From NCBI GenBank assembly GCA_029289235.1, contig JARFTZ010000057.1, forward strand, positions 56,829 through 120,828: a stretch of 64,000 nt of DNA. The letters run 5' to 3'. Source of the DNA: Gammaproteobacteria bacterium (GTDB taxonomy: Bacteria > Pseudomonadota > Gammaproteobacteria > Burkholderiales > Rhodocyclaceae). The notes under the pieces were generated by a model. The model did no database searches, had not been told where the DNA came from, and saw only the letters and a program-made list of their open reading frames with translations. The position numbers and the translations under genes were made by a program. Each line of letters starts with the position of its first letter. Position 1 is the first letter of the stretch. This document shows positions 34,185 through 46,314 of the stretch, in pieces.

Positions 34185-35072
34185 ATGCCATTACCCAGCG
34201 ACTTCCCATCGATGAACTCCGACACGTTGCGCCAGCTCAGGCGCTTCGTCGACATGGAATTCCGTTCCTTCACCCGTGAATACGGCGGCATGCTCGAGAA
34301 GCTTTTCGAGCCGCTCGGCGACTTCCTGCTCTTTTCCGAACGCCTGCTCACCCAATCGCCCTGGCCGATGGTTCTGGCAGCGATCCTTTTCGCGGTCTGG
34401 GTCACTTCGCGCTCGCTGAAGATCGTTCTCGGAACCGCCGCCACCCTGCTCCTGATCGGCTACTTCGGCATGTGGCAGGACACCATGCGCACGCTGGCGA
34501 TGATCGTGGCCAGCACATTGACCGCGCTCACGCTCGGCCTCCCGATCGGCATCGTGATGAGCCGGTCCGACCGGCTGCAGCGCTGGCTGACCCCGGCACT
34601 GGACGTCATGCAGACCATGCCGAGTTTCGTCTATCTCATCCCCGTGGTGATGATTCTCGGCATCGGCCGCGTTCCCGGCCTGCTCGCCGTCGTCGTTTAC
34701 GCCATCCCGCCGATCATCCGTTTCACCAACCTGGGCATCCGCCTCGTGGCCAAGGATGTCCTCGAAGCCGCCGAAGCCTTCGGCGCCAACGGGCTGCAGA
34801 AGCTCTTCCAGGTGCAACTTCCGCTCGCGCTGCCGACGATCATGGGCGGCGTCAACCAGACCATCATGATGGCCCTGTCGATGGTCGTCATCGCATCGAT
34901 GATCGGCGTACCGGGCCTCGGACAGCCGGTGCTGAAAGCCATTTCGAACCAGTACTTCACCCAGGGCGTCCTCAACGGCCTGGCGATTGTCGGCATCGCC
35001 ATCGTTTTCGACCGCGCATCGCAGGCCTATGGCAAGCGCCTGCAGCGTCATCTGGAGGCGACACATGAATAG
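34185..35072 (+). CDS. Glycine betaine-type ABC transporter, permease
   Basis: The 295-residue protein is a ProW/OpuAB-like permease with a long cytoplasmic N-terminus, then about six membrane helices starting near residue 60. The ABC-interaction loop is EAAEAFGANGLQKLFQVQLPLALPTIMGGVNQTIMMALSMVVIA. It lies 121 bp after the binding-protein gene and overlaps the ATPase gene by 8 bp. Confidence 0.92.
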   Translation: MPLPSDFPSMNSDTLRQLRRFVDMEFRSFTREYGGMLEKLFEPLGDFLLFSERLLTQSPWPMVLAAILFAVWVTSRSLKIVLGTAATLLLIGYFGMWQDTMRTLAMIVASTLTALTLGLPIGIVMSRSDRLQRWLTPALDVMQTMPSFVYLIPVVMILGIGRVPGLLAVVVYAIPPIIRFTNLGIRLVAKDVLEAAEAFGANGLQKLFQVQLPLALPTIMGGVNQTIMMALSMVVIASMIGVPGLGQPVLKAISNQYFTQGVLNGLAIVGIAIVFDRASQAYGKRLQRHLEATHE

Positions 35073-36162
35073 CGCTGCCACCATCACACCCACCGCATCG
35101 ACCGAGACGCCCCAGGTCGGAATTTCGCTGCGCAACCTGTACAAGATCTTCGGCCCGACACCGGAGAAGTTCATCGGCGCCGTCCGCGAAGGCATGACCA
35201 AGCAGGAACTCCTGGACAAGCACAACCATGTCCTCGGTCTGCGCGACGTCAACATCGACATGCGGCCGGGCGGCATCCAGGTCGTCATGGGCCTGTCCGG
35301 TTCCGGGAAAAGCACGCTGATCCGGCACATCAACCGCCTGATCGAGCCCACCGCCGGCGAAATCTCGGTCGGCGACGTCAATGTTCTCGAATTGGGATCA
35401 AGGGCGTTGCGGAAATTCCGCGGCGAAATGACATCAATGGTGTTCCAGAAATTCGCCCTGTTTCCGCACTACACGATCCTGGAAAATACCGAGTACGGAC
35501 TGCGCGTCAAGGGCATATCGCGCAAGAAACGGCACGAGGAGGCCATGCGCTGGATCGAGCGCGTCGGTCTGAGCGGGTATGAGAAAAAATACCCGAATCA
35601 GCTCTCGGGCGGCATGCAGCAGCGCGTCGGCCTGGCCCGCGCACTGGCCAACGAGACGCCGATCCTGCTGATGGACGAAGCCTTCTCCGCGCTCGACCCG
35701 CTGATCCGCACCGACATGCAGACGATCCTGCTCGACCTCCAGCAGGACCTGGGAAAGACGATCGTGTTCATCACCCACGACCTCGACGAAGCACTGCGCC
35801 TCGGCGACCGGATCGCCATCCTGCGCGACGGCGAGGTGATCCAGCAAGGCACCGGACAGGAAATCATCCTCTCCCCGGCCGACGCCTATATCGCCAACTT
35901 CGTCAAGAACGTCAATCGCGGACGGGTCATCCGTTGCCGCGCCCTTGCCCAGCCGGGAGAGGCCATCGACGGCCCCAATCTCAATGCCAACACGGTCCTC
36001 GAGGACGCGGCAAGGATCATGAACGCCGAGGGCAAGGATCAAGCCAATGTGGTTACGAAGCGCGGCCGCCTGATCGGCACGGTAGCGCTCAGCGCCATCA
36101 TCGGCGCGATGATCCCGCCGCAGGATCCACCTCAAGATCCGCCGCAGGATCCGGGGAGCTGA
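35065..36162 (+). CDS. Glycine betaine-type ABC transporter, ATP-binding protein
   Basis: The 365-residue protein is a ProV/OpuAA-like ATPase. It has the family-specific N-terminal stretch LYKIFGPTPEKFIGAVREGMTKQELLDKH, Walker A GLSGSGKST (about 76-84), signature LSGGMQQRVGLARAL, and Walker B LLMDEAFSALDP. One CBS-like segment (about 295-350) follows in place of the usual pair. The C-terminus ends in PPQDPPQDPPQDPGS, a near-exact tandem repeat of a 4-residue unit also seen in the DNA (36115-36155). The truncated CBS part may alter osmotic sensing. Confidence 0.93.
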   Translation: MNSAATITPTASTETPQVGISLRNLYKIFGPTPEKFIGAVREGMTKQELLDKHNHVLGLRDVNIDMRPGGIQVVMGLSGSGKSTLIRHINRLIEPTAGEISVGDVNVLELGSRALRKFRGEMTSMVFQKFALFPHYTILENTEYGLRVKGISRKKRHEEAMRWIERVGLSGYEKKYPNQLSGGMQQRVGLARALANETPILLMDEAFSALDPLIRTDMQTILLDLQQDLGKTIVFITHDLDEALRLGDRIAILRDGEVIQQGTGQEIILSPADAYIANFVKNVNRGRVIRCRALAQPGEAIDGPNLNANTVLEDAARIMNAEGKDQANVVTKRGRLIGTVALSAIIGAMIPPQDPPQDPPQDPGS

Positions 36163-36167
36163 AACAA

Positions 36168-36191
36168 AGGGGCGCCGTAGCGCCCCTTTTT
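36168..36191. terminator. Bidirectional terminator between the ABC operon and alaS
   Basis: AGGGGCGC (36168-36175) pairs with GCGCCCCT (36180-36187) around CGTA and is followed by TTTTT on the plus strand. On the minus strand the hairpin is followed by TTTGTTTC. It lies 5 bp past the ATPase stop and 24 bp past the alaS stop, so it can serve both convergent genes. Confidence 0.85.
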
Positions 36192-36214
36192 CTATCCGTG
36201 CATTACTTGTTGCG

Positions 36215-38833
<2,619 letters not shown>

Positions 38834-38942
38834 TGGTGTCGATCCCGGTCAAGGGCGGTTTTCAAGAGCCGCAGATTCTAGCACCGAACGCAAGCACAAC
38901 CGACCTTCGCGCTCGGGCAAAGAGCCGCTAAGCTGCGGAATG

Positions 38943-38980
38943 CGCAACAAAAAACCCGCCGAGGCGGGTTTTTTGTTGCG
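38943..38980. terminator. Perfect 17-bp bidirectional terminator hairpin
   Basis: CGCAACAAAAAACCCGC (38943-38959) and GCGGGTTTTTTGTTGCG (38964-38980) are exact complements around CGAG. Either strand gives a GC stem followed by TTTTTT. It lies 20 bp past the stop of the UgpB-like gene (minus strand), which it should terminate, and upstream of alaS. Confidence 0.85.
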
Positions 38981-38999
38981 CCACGGGGAACCCCCACGA

Positions 39000-40280
39000 T
39001 CAGCGAACCGCCTGCACCTTGGACAGAACCGTCTTCAACACGGCGTTGCCGCGCTGTACAGCGTGATCCAGCGCTTCCTTGGCGGGCTTGCGATTCGCCC
39101 AGACCGACTCCAGTTCTTCCTCGACGATCCGCCGCACCGACTCGACCTGAGAAACCCGTACGAATGGCGCCGCTGCCTTGCCCTTCAATTGGTCGAGAGC
39201 CACCTGCAGCCCGTCCAGATCCTCTTTTTTCAACTGGCTGCCCGCCGCCGTGCGCGCCACGCTGGTCATCGGCAGGAAGCCGCCCGCCAGCGTCATGCCG
39301 ATCTGCACTTCGGGACCGAGAACGTAGTTGATGAATTTCGCCACGCCCTTCGTCTCCGCGGGTTTCAGATTGCCGGCGACCCACAGCGACGCGCCGTCGG
39401 CCAGCGTGTTCTGCGGCGCGCCGCGCACATCGTCGTGATAGGGCAACGAGGCGACCCCCACCTCGAACGAGGTGTTGCCCGAAAGCGTGGCATACAGCGA
39501 GGACGAACTGGTCAGCATGCCGCACTCGCCGTTGGCGAAGCGACGGTCCGCCTCGTCGCGACGGCCGAAATAACTGAAGTAATTGCTCTTGTACCAGGTG
39601 GCCATCATCGCCACATGCTTGATCTGCAACAGGCCGTTGAACGCCAGCCCCCCTTTCGCGTCATTGACGTCGGCACCGTTCCAGGCGCTGATGTTGTCGA
39701 TCAGAACCCAGGCCGGCCAGGAGGTGGTGTAAGCGCACTCGCTGCCGGCCGCCACCAGCTTTCCGGCGGCATCCTGCGTGTCTGCCCAGGTCTTGGGGGG
39801 CGACTCGGGATCGAGGCCGGCTTTGCGGAAGGCATCCTTGTTGATGTACAAGACCGGAGTCGAGAAGGCGACCGGCAAGGCGTACAACTGCCCCTTGCGA
39901 TCGACCAGGCTGTCGCGCAGTTCATGGGCCAGCTTCGACGAGTCGAGGGACACCTTGGCATCGCGCATGACCTGATGCAGCGGCTTGAAGCTGGCTTTAT
40001 GCTCCATGAAGCGCGCGTACTCATCGCGCGTCACCAGGTTGATCTGGCGCGGCGCATCCCCCTCGGCCCGACGCACCAGCGTCACCTGAACATCCTTGTG
40101 CTGCGCATTGAACTTGTCGACCAGCGGCTCCAGGCGCTCGGCCTGCACTTCGTCGAGACGATGCGACAAAGCGATCGTCACCGGCTCGACGGGCTTCGCC
40201 GCCTTTGCCGGGGCGGCCCACACCGGCAGAGCCAGAACGGCGCTGCCGGCCAGCAAGAATAATCTGGACAAGAAAGACAT
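39000..40280 (-). CDS. Extracellular solute-binding protein family 1 (UgpB-like)
   Basis: The 426-residue protein has a signal peptide, MSFLSRLFLLAGSAVLALPVWA, and a family 1 binding fold. Resemblance to UgpB (glycerol-3-phosphate binding protein) shows in VTIALSHRLDEVQAERLEPLVDKFNAQHKD, GQLYALPVAFSTPVLYINKDAFRKAGL and SLWVAGNLKPAETKGVAKFINYV. No UgpAEC membrane or ATPase genes are next to it, so it is an orphan in this window and must use a transporter encoded elsewhere. A terminator follows directly. Confidence 0.88.
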   Translation of the reverse strand: MSFLSRLFLLAGSAVLALPVWAAPAKAAKPVEPVTIALSHRLDEVQAERLEPLVDKFNAQHKDVQVTLVRRAEGDAPRQINLVTRDEYARFMEHKASFKPLHQVMRDAKVSLDSSKLAHELRDSLVDRKGQLYALPVAFSTPVLYINKDAFRKAGLDPESPPKTWADTQDAAGKLVAAGSECAYTTSWPAWVLIDNISAWNGADVNDAKGGLAFNGLLQIKHVAMMATWYKSNYFSYFGRRDEADRRFANGECGMLTSSSSLYATLSGNTSFEVGVASLPYHDDVRGAPQNTLADGASLWVAGNLKPAETKGVAKFINYVLGPEVQIGMTLAGGFLPMTSVARTAAGSQLKKEDLDGLQVALDQLKGKAAAPFVRVSQVESVRRIVEEELESVWANRKPAKEALDHAVQRGNAVLKTVLSKVQAVR

Positions 40281-40434
40281 GGCGTTCCCCGAGGGAGAAA
40301 AAACAGGAAACGGATTATAGACTTAGAAGCGGCTCCGGATATCAACACGTATCCACTCCACCACACAGCCGACACCGCTCGTCGCCGATTTATGGTAGAA
40401 ATGCCGACTATTTCAATCATTCCTCGGTGCAACC

Positions 40435-40800
40435 TTGCCAGAGAAGCTTCTGATTCTGCTGGGAAAAATAGTTCTCGCGGGCGTCCTGACGGTTTCGCTG
40501 CCGGCCTGTGACGTCATCCAGCAGGAACTGGGCATCGAGGATCCGGCCGCCAAGGCCGAACGTGCCGACGCCGAGGGCCGGGCCGTCGGCGGCGCGTGTC
40601 GCCAGTCGGGGCGGGCCATCGAAGACTGCTACTCCATCTACGCCTGGCTGCCCAAGGCCTCGATCTACGAGGGCTGGCGCGACATGGACGCCTACATGCG
40701 CGAAAACAAGCTCGAGACGATTGCCCCTCAACTTCCGCCACCGCAGCCGCCGACGACAAGAAAACGGCCGGCGCCAAAAGCCACGGCAGAGAAAAGCTGA
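40435..40800 (+). CDS. Small hypothetical lipoprotein
   Basis: The 121-residue protein uses a TTG start (40435), the only start before an in-frame stop upstream. It begins MPEKLLILLGKIVLAGVLTVSLPACDVIQQ, a lipoprotein signal with lipobox LPAC, giving an acylated Cys25. The mature part has two cysteines (GGACRQSGRAIEDC) that could pair, the aromatic YSIYAWLPKASIYEGWRDMDAYM, and a Pro/Lys-rich tail. No family recognised. It is divergent from the UgpB-like gene and 35 bp ahead of the DUF1631 gene. Confidence 0.75.
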   Translation: MPEKLLILLGKIVLAGVLTVSLPACDVIQQELGIEDPAAKAERADAEGRAVGGACRQSGRAIEDCYSIYAWLPKASIYEGWRDMDAYMRENKLETIAPQLPPPQPPTTRKRPAPKATAEKS

Positions 40801-40835
40801 GCGCTGCCCGATTTCGATGTTCGCCACCCGCCCCG

Positions 40836-42920
40836 ATGAACCTCCACAGCCCTTTCCCCGCGCCGCCCATCACGAGACACGCTGATGCATTCTTCATCCT
40901 CGAAGAATGTCGCAACCTGTTCGTCTGCCGGCTCGGCGAAATCGCACAACAAGGCGGCATCACCCATGCGCAGGTTCTCGACGCAATGCGCAGGGAGGCC
41001 GCCGAAGCCCACGACGAACTGGCGGCGGAGGCCCCCCCGGAGGGTTTCGACCAGACCCACGGACTGACAGCCTCGCGCATTTCCCTGCTCGGCCACGACG
41101 ACCTCGAAATCGACATCCGCATCGGAGAGATCGCCAGCCACCTCCGCGACGACCAGCGCATCGACCACTGGCGCGTGCAACTGCGCTACATGAGCCTGCT
41201 GCAACGCCCGGCGATGCCTCCCGAACAGAACCCGCTCGGCATGGAACCGATCCGCCGCGCCCTGTGGGCGATCTGTCGCGAGGGCGGCGGCAGCCTCGAA
41301 CAACAATTCGGTCGCCTCGACAACCTCGAGGAGACGCTGAAGCTGCGCCTGCCCGGCGTCTACGCCGAGCTTAACCAGTTGCTGGACAGCAAGGGCATCG
41401 CCCCTGCACAAACCCAATTGATCCGCCAACCGGCTTCGCGCGCCGTGGTCAGCGCATCGCCGACCAACTCGCCGACCAACCCGCTGGCCATGTTGCAATT
41501 GACGATGCAGCAACAGCGCGGAGACAAGGTTCCGGCCGGCGGCGCCGCGCCCGGGGGCGCAAACGCGAGTGCAGGCGGAAACGCCCTTCTCGACGCCTCC
41601 GCAATGGTCATGCTCAATCACCTGATCGAGCGGATGAATGCCATCGAGTTGCAGCAGATTGCCGGGAAAACCCTTCCGGACAAAGCAACCGGGCCCGACG
41701 CTTCGACTCCGAACCTGTTCCGCTCCAAGGATTTCGACCTCGCTCCGGGGCAGCCGGCCGCCATCATGCTCGACACCCTGGCGCTGATCTTCGAAGCCAT
41801 CTACGCATCGCCGGACCTCCCCGACGTCGTCAAATCGCTGCTCGGTCGCCTGCAGATTCCGCTGCTCAAGCATGCCATGCTCGACGCCGGTTTTTTCGCC
41901 AACGAACAGCATCCCGCACGCACCTTGATAAACCGCCTGGCCGATGCGGCTCTCGGCCTGCCGGCCAACGCGCCGCGCGACCATCCGGTCTGTGTGCACT
42001 TCGCGCGGATCATCGACGCCGCACGCGAAGTGCTGGGCCAGGGCAAAGGCGATCTGGCGCCGCTCATCGCACGACTCGATGCCATTGCCGGCAAACGCGA
42101 CGAGGCCATACACAAGGCGACTCGCCGCCTGGTCGACCAGGTACAGCGGCATGAACGCAAGGAAGACGCACGATCCAGCGCGGAGGACTGGCTGGCGAAA
42201 ACGCGCCCGGCAGCCACTGCGCCGGCCTTGGCCGATTTTCTGTCCGCGCACTGGGTAAAGGTCATGGCCGCGGCCTGCGAGGAAGGCGGCCGGGACGGCG
42301 ATGACTGGAGGGACGCCGAATCGGCCATCGAGTACCTGCTGTGGAGCGTCCTGCCGAAACAAACACCCGAGGACAGGCAAAAACTGACGGCCGGCATCCC
42401 GGCGCTGCTCAAAAGGATCAACGCCGGGCTGGACCGGATCGCGCTTCCCTTCGAGGAAAGAAAGCCCTTCCTCGACACCTGCTTCGCGCTGCAGACCGCG
42501 GCTCTGCGCGCACGGGCCACCGATGAAGCCCCGTGGGTACCCGCACCGGCCCAACCGCCCGAGCGAGCGAAGCGCAGCGCGCAGCCATGCCTCCTCGAAG
42601 CCGACGGTTGCAGGATTCACTACCACGGCAACCCGGCGGCAAGCACGGCACAGCGGCAAGCCGGACCGATCACCGTCAAGACCGGAGACTGGCTGAACTA
42701 CACCTCGCCCGATGGAAAACGGCTGAGTGGAACCTGCTGCTGGCAGGACTCGCGGACGCGGACGGTACTGCTCTTCTCCCCGGCGACGCGCCACGCGCTC
42801 GCCCTGCCGCAAGAAGCCATCGAGGCGCAGCTGCGTGCCGGACAGGCGCGCATGCAGTCGGGGACGGCCCTGTTCGACGCCGCCGCCCAGCGCGCGCTGC
42901 GACAGCTCCGGGGCGAATGA
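40836..42920 (+). CDS. DUF1631 family protein
   Basis: The 694-residue cytosolic protein matches DUF1631, a family common in beta- and gammaproteobacteria. The N-terminal part has RLGEIAQQGGITHAQVLDAMRREAAEAHDEL; the middle has DMLALIFEAIYA-like ILDTLALIFEAIYASPDLPDVVKSLLGRLQIPLLKHAMLDAGFF and HPARTLINRLADAALG. The C-terminal 120 residues (VKTGDWLNYTSPDGKRLSGTCCWQDSRTRTVLLFSP) look like a PilZ-type barrel. Function is unknown; PilZ suggests a link to cyclic di-GMP, which is inference. The start MNLHSPFP was chosen because the upstream frame is the lipoprotein gene out of frame. Confidence 0.85.
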   Translation: MNLHSPFPAPPITRHADAFFILEECRNLFVCRLGEIAQQGGITHAQVLDAMRREAAEAHDELAAEAPPEGFDQTHGLTASRISLLGHDDLEIDIRIGEIASHLRDDQRIDHWRVQLRYMSLLQRPAMPPEQNPLGMEPIRRALWAICREGGGSLEQQFGRLDNLEETLKLRLPGVYAELNQLLDSKGIAPAQTQLIRQPASRAVVSASPTNSPTNPLAMLQLTMQQQRGDKVPAGGAAPGGANASAGGNALLDASAMVMLNHLIERMNAIELQQIAGKTLPDKATGPDASTPNLFRSKDFDLAPGQPAAIMLDTLALIFEAIYASPDLPDVVKSLLGRLQIPLLKHAMLDAGFFANEQHPARTLINRLADAALGLPANAPRDHPVCVHFARIIDAAREVLGQGKGDLAPLIARLDAIAGKRDEAIHKATRRLVDQVQRHERKEDARSSAEDWLAKTRPAATAPALADFLSAHWVKVMAAACEEGGRDGDDWRDAESAIEYLLWSVLPKQTPEDRQKLTAGIPALLKRINAGLDRIALPFEERKPFLDTCFALQTAALRARATDEAPWVPAPAQPPERAKRSAQPCLLEADGCRIHYHGNPAASTAQRQAGPITVKTGDWLNYTSPDGKRLSGTCCWQDSRTRTVLLFSPATRHALALPQEAIEAQLRAGQARMQSGTALFDAAAQRALRQLRGE

Positions 42921-43034
42921 CCTTCGCCCCCGGGCAATTCGGCGATTGTTCTCCGACAGCCGGCAGCGCGGCGAACGGTGTATAATTCCGCTCTTCTATC
43001 CCCTTGATTCCTAATTTATTTGCAGGCGCCATCA

Positions 43035-44474
43035 ATGCGTTTTGATGAACTCGGCCTCGCGCCCGAGCTGTTACGAGCCATATCCGACAAGGGTTACACG
43101 ACTCCGACCCCGATCCAGGCGCAAGCCATTCCAATCGTTCTTTCCGGCAAGGACCTGATGGGCGGCGCCCAGACCGGGACCGGCAAGACCGCCGCCTTCA
43201 CCCTGCCGCTGCTGCAGCGCATCCTGCCGTTCGCCAGCCCCAGCCCGTCGCCCGCGCGCCACCCGGTACGCATCCTGATGCTGGCGCCGACGCGCGAACT
43301 GGCGATCCAGGTCTTCGAATCGGTCAAGGACTACAGCAAGTACGTCCCCCTGCGCAGCCTGTGCACCTACGGCGGGGTCGACATCAAGCCGCAGATCGAG
43401 GAGATCCGCCGGGGCGTCGAAGTGCTGGTCGCCACCCCCGGCCGCCTGCTCGACCTCGTCGAACAGAAGTGCCTCAACTTCGCCCAGGTCCAGGCGCTGG
43501 TCCTCGATGAAGCTGACCGCATGCTGGACATGGGCTTCATCCCCGATGTCACGCGCATCATCAACCTGCTGCCGGCGCAGCGGCAAAGCCTGCTCTTCTC
43601 GGCGACCTTCTCCGACGAGATCAAGAAGCTCGCCGACAAGATGCTGCGCGCGCCGATGCTCATCGAAGTCGCCCGGCGCAACACGGTGTCCGAGACGATC
43701 ACCCACCGCGTCCACCCGGTGGCTGCCGAAGCCAAGCGCGCGCTGCTCGTGAAGCTGCTCAAATCGGCCGACTTCAACCAGGTACTCGTCTTCACCCGCA
43801 CCAAGATCGAAACCAACCGGCTGGCACGCGAACTCGAGCGCGCCGGCATCGCCGCCGACTCGATCCACGGCGACAAGAGCCAGCAGGACCGCCTGAAGGC
43901 GCTCGAAGCCTTCAAGGACGGCACAACGCTGGTGCTCGTCGCCACCGACGTCGCAGCGCGCGGCCTGGACATCGACGAACTGCCGCACGTGATCAACTTC
44001 GAGATTCCGCACACGCCGGAAGACTACGTACACCGTATCGGTCGCACGGGCCGCGCCGGCAAGCTCGGAACGGCGATCTCGCTGGTCTCCGCCGACGAGG
44101 TGCAATACCTCGTCGACATCGAGAAGCTGATCAAGATGCAGATCGAGCAGGTCGTCGTCCCGGGCTTCGAACCGGAATACGACTACGAGTACCCGCCGAG
44201 CGGCAAGAAGAAGCACCATCGCCGTCCGCCGGCGCCTTCCGCCGCAGTTGCCCCGTCGGCACGGCCGCCGCGGGAGCGCTCGTCCGGCCGCAGCCGGCCC
44301 AGTCACATCGCCGCAGACGGCTTCGATTTCAGCAAGCCGTATGAAAGTCCCGAACCGCATCCGGTCGCCGCGCTTGCCGACACCGAAAAGGCCAAGGCCA
44401 TGACGCACCTGGAACACCCGCACAAGCCGCGCCGCGTCGTCGCCGCGCTGCTCGGAGGGCTAGGGAGGAAATAA
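43035..44474 (+). CDS. rhlE: DEAD-box RNA helicase RhlE-type
   Basis: The 479-residue protein has the DEAD-box core: Q motif [14 protein letters not shown], motif [12 protein letters not shown], motif Ia PTRELAIQV, motif II DEAD in [14 protein letters not shown], motif III FSATFS, and the second RecA domain with [15 protein letters not shown] and [10 protein letters not shown]. The MLDMGF and RIINLLP features are those of RhlE. The basic C-terminal tail (about 385-479, rich in Lys, Arg, Pro, His) probably binds RNA or ribosomal precursors. A TATAAT at 42981-42986 may be its -10. Roles in ribosome assembly and cold adaptation are known for the family. Confidence 0.93.
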   Translation: MRFDELGLAPELLRAISDKGYTTPTPIQAQAIPIVLSGKDLMGGAQTGTGKTAAFTLPLLQRILPFASPSPSPARHPVRILMLAPTRELAIQVFESVKDYSKYVPLRSLCTYGGVDIKPQIEEIRRGVEVLVATPGRLLDLVEQKCLNFAQVQALVLDEADRMLDMGFIPDVTRIINLLPAQRQSLLFSATFSDEIKKLADKMLRAPMLIEVARRNTVSETITHRVHPVAAEAKRALLVKLLKSADFNQVLVFTRTKIETNRLARELERAGIAADSIHGDKSQQDRLKALEAFKDGTTLVLVATDVAARGLDIDELPHVINFEIPHTPEDYVHRIGRTGRAGKLGTAISLVSADEVQYLVDIEKLIKMQIEQVVVPGFEPEYDYEYPPSGKKKHHRRPPAPSAAVAPSARPPRERSSGRSRPSHIAADGFDFSKPYESPEPHPVAALADTEKAKAMTHLEHPHKPRRVVAALLGGLGRK

Positions 44475-44530
44475 TCTTCCCTGCATGACGACCGCTGCCG
44501 CGGTGATCCCGGCGGCGGCGTTGCAACCTT

Positions 44531-45304
44531 TCAGCGTTTCGCTTTACCCGGTTTCTGCGGCGCATCCAGCAGCTTGATGACGACCAGCGACGCATTGTCG
44601 CCATCGCCCTGGGCACGCGTCCGCGCCCGGTCGATCAGCCGATCGCACGCCTCGCGGGCAGAGTACGTTTCCACCAGGCTGCCCAGTTCCGCATCGCTGA
44701 AATACCCCCATACGCCGTCCGAGCACAGGACGAACACCTCCCCGGCCTGCACATCGTCCGCCTCGCCGTAATCAATGCGCGGCGGTTCATTGCCGCCAAG
44801 CGAGGTCAGCAGAATGTTGCGATTCGGGTGCACCAGCGCCTGTTCCGGCGTGATCCGCCCCTTCGCCACCAGCGTTTCAACGTAGGAGTGGTCGGTGGTG
44901 CGGAACAGCAGCCGGTCGCCGCGGAAACGGTAAAGCCGGCTGTCGCCGCAGTGCGCCCAGCTGACCTTGCCCGGCTGCAGCAACAGCATCACCGCCGTGC
45001 TGTGCGGATCCTTCTCGTTGATGAAGCGCGAGGCCTTGATCAGCATGTGCGCTTCATTCAGGCTCGATTCGAGCAAATCCCTGGGCGACTCGCTGCGCGC
45101 GGAGAACTGCCCGAAGTTGCTGCCCGCCGTATGGATCACCTGCTGCGCGGCCAATGTCCCGCCGGTATGCCCCCCCATTCCGTCGGCGACGACGGCGAGC
45201 GCCACGCCGCCGCCTTTCGGATGCGGAAGAAGTGCAACCCGGTCCTGTTGCTCCTTGCGGTCGCCCTGATGCTGGGCAACGCATGCATCGATCCTCAGCG
45301 CCAT
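44531..45304 (-). CDS. PP2C-family protein serine/threonine phosphatase
   Basis: The 257-residue protein has all PP2C metal-binding motifs: HQGDRKEQQDRVAL, VVADGMGGHTGG, HCGDSRLYRFRGDRLLFRTTDHS, CSDGVWGYFSD and GDGDNASLVVIKL. It should dephosphorylate Ser/Thr on proteins in the cytosol. No Hanks-type kinase is adjacent. The start MALRIDACVAQH was chosen because the upstream frame overlaps the HDOD gene; the two are 11 bp apart and likely one transcript. Confidence 0.9.
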   Translation of the reverse strand: MALRIDACVAQHQGDRKEQQDRVALLPHPKGGGVALAVVADGMGGHTGGTLAAQQVIHTAGSNFGQFSARSESPRDLLESSLNEAHMLIKASRFINEKDPHSTAVMLLLQPGKVSWAHCGDSRLYRFRGDRLLFRTTDHSYVETLVAKGRITPEQALVHPNRNILLTSLGGNEPPRIDYGEADDVQAGEVFVLCSDGVWGYFSDAELGSLVETYSAREACDRLIDRARTRAQGDGDNASLVVIKLLDAPQKPGKAKR

Positions 45305-45315
45305 GCGGACAGGGC

Positions 45316-46197
45316 TCAATGCCCCGACGCAGCGTGATGCTGCTCGAGGACGATGTCGATCAGTTCCGGCAGGGTATCCTCGCGCAAGCCCAGTTCGTCG
45401 AGCACCTCGGTCTCGACCGTCTCCCATTCCGGATTGGGCAAGTGCAGGTTCAGGTGATAGAGGTGCATCGCCAGTTGCAGGATGGCCACCATCGTCCGTG
45501 CCGTGTGGTTATCGAGGTGCGAGAGGTCGTGGTGGTAGCGGATCGCGTCGCAGATGAAATCCGGCAGTTTCCAGTGCCGGGCCATCAGATAGCCGACGAC
45601 GCAGTGATCGGCGTTGAAACGGCGATCCTCCTCGGCCAGATCCGCCCAGCGCCCCGGCTCCTCCAGCCGCATGTCCTTGCAGTAGGTCGAAAAACGCTGC
45701 ATCAGCACCGGCACGCCGCATTCGATGAACACGCCGGCGAGGAAAGCCTGATCAGGAAAAATGTTGCACACGGTGACGCGCTCCTCGGCGACCAGCATCG
45801 CCAGTTCGGAAATCGCCCGCGAGCGGATCCAGAAGGCCTCGAACGCCTTGCGGTTGTGCTTGGCCGGCAGAGAGGAGGACAACGAGATGGCGCGCACCAG
45901 ATTGGCGGTCTGCTGCAGGCCGATCGCCTGCAGGATGTGCTCGACCGATTCGAATGGCTGGAAGCGGCGGTAGGAGGCGCTCTGCACCACCTTGAAGAGC
46001 ATCGCCACGAGACCCGGATCCTGCGCCAGGATCCGCGCATACACCCGCACGTCGGCGACGCCGGCCATCAGCTTGGCATATAGTTCCTGCAGCACCCGCG
46101 GCTGCGGCGGCAAATTGACCCCGCGTTCGAGCAACCGCTTGACGCTCTTTTCCTCGTTTTCGGACAAACCGGCCAGCAACGCCTTATCGAAAGCCAT
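45316..46197 (-). CDS. HDOD-domain protein
   Basis: The 293-residue protein has an HDOD domain (about residues 28-230), a non-catalytic relative of HD phosphohydrolases. Typical pieces are LPPQPRVLQELYAKL, ILAQDPGLVAMLFKVVQSASYRR, HILQAIGLQQTANLVRAISLSSSL, and QAFLAGVFIECGVPVL. HDOD proteins act in signalling, motility and cyclic di-GMP networks. The pairing with a PP2C phosphatase suggests one regulatory unit; the start is MAFDKALLAG, divergent from the cobalamin gene. Confidence 0.88.
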   Translation of the reverse strand: MAFDKALLAGLSENEEKSVKRLLERGVNLPPQPRVLQELYAKLMAGVADVRVYARILAQDPGLVAMLFKVVQSASYRRFQPFESVEHILQAIGLQQTANLVRAISLSSSLPAKHNRKAFEAFWIRSRAISELAMLVAEERVTVCNIFPDQAFLAGVFIECGVPVLMQRFSTYCKDMRLEEPGRWADLAEEDRRFNADHCVVGYLMARHWKLPDFICDAIRYHHDLSHLDNHTARTMVAILQLAMHLYHLNLHLPNPEWETVETEVLDELGLREDTLPELIDIVLEQHHAASGH

Positions 46198-46314
46198 ACA
46201 CGCCCCATGTGTTCTGTTTCGCGCCGAGCCGGCAAACGCCACGCAGATAACGCGCGGAACCTTTGGCTATAATCGGCCTCCATCAAGACCTTCATTCTCC
46301 CTAGGAAACCAGCC

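Noticed and set aside
42946..42986. Complete promoter for the RhlE gene
   Set aside because: A TATAAT is present at 42981-42986, but no -35 lies at suitable spacing, so only the -10 is mentioned.
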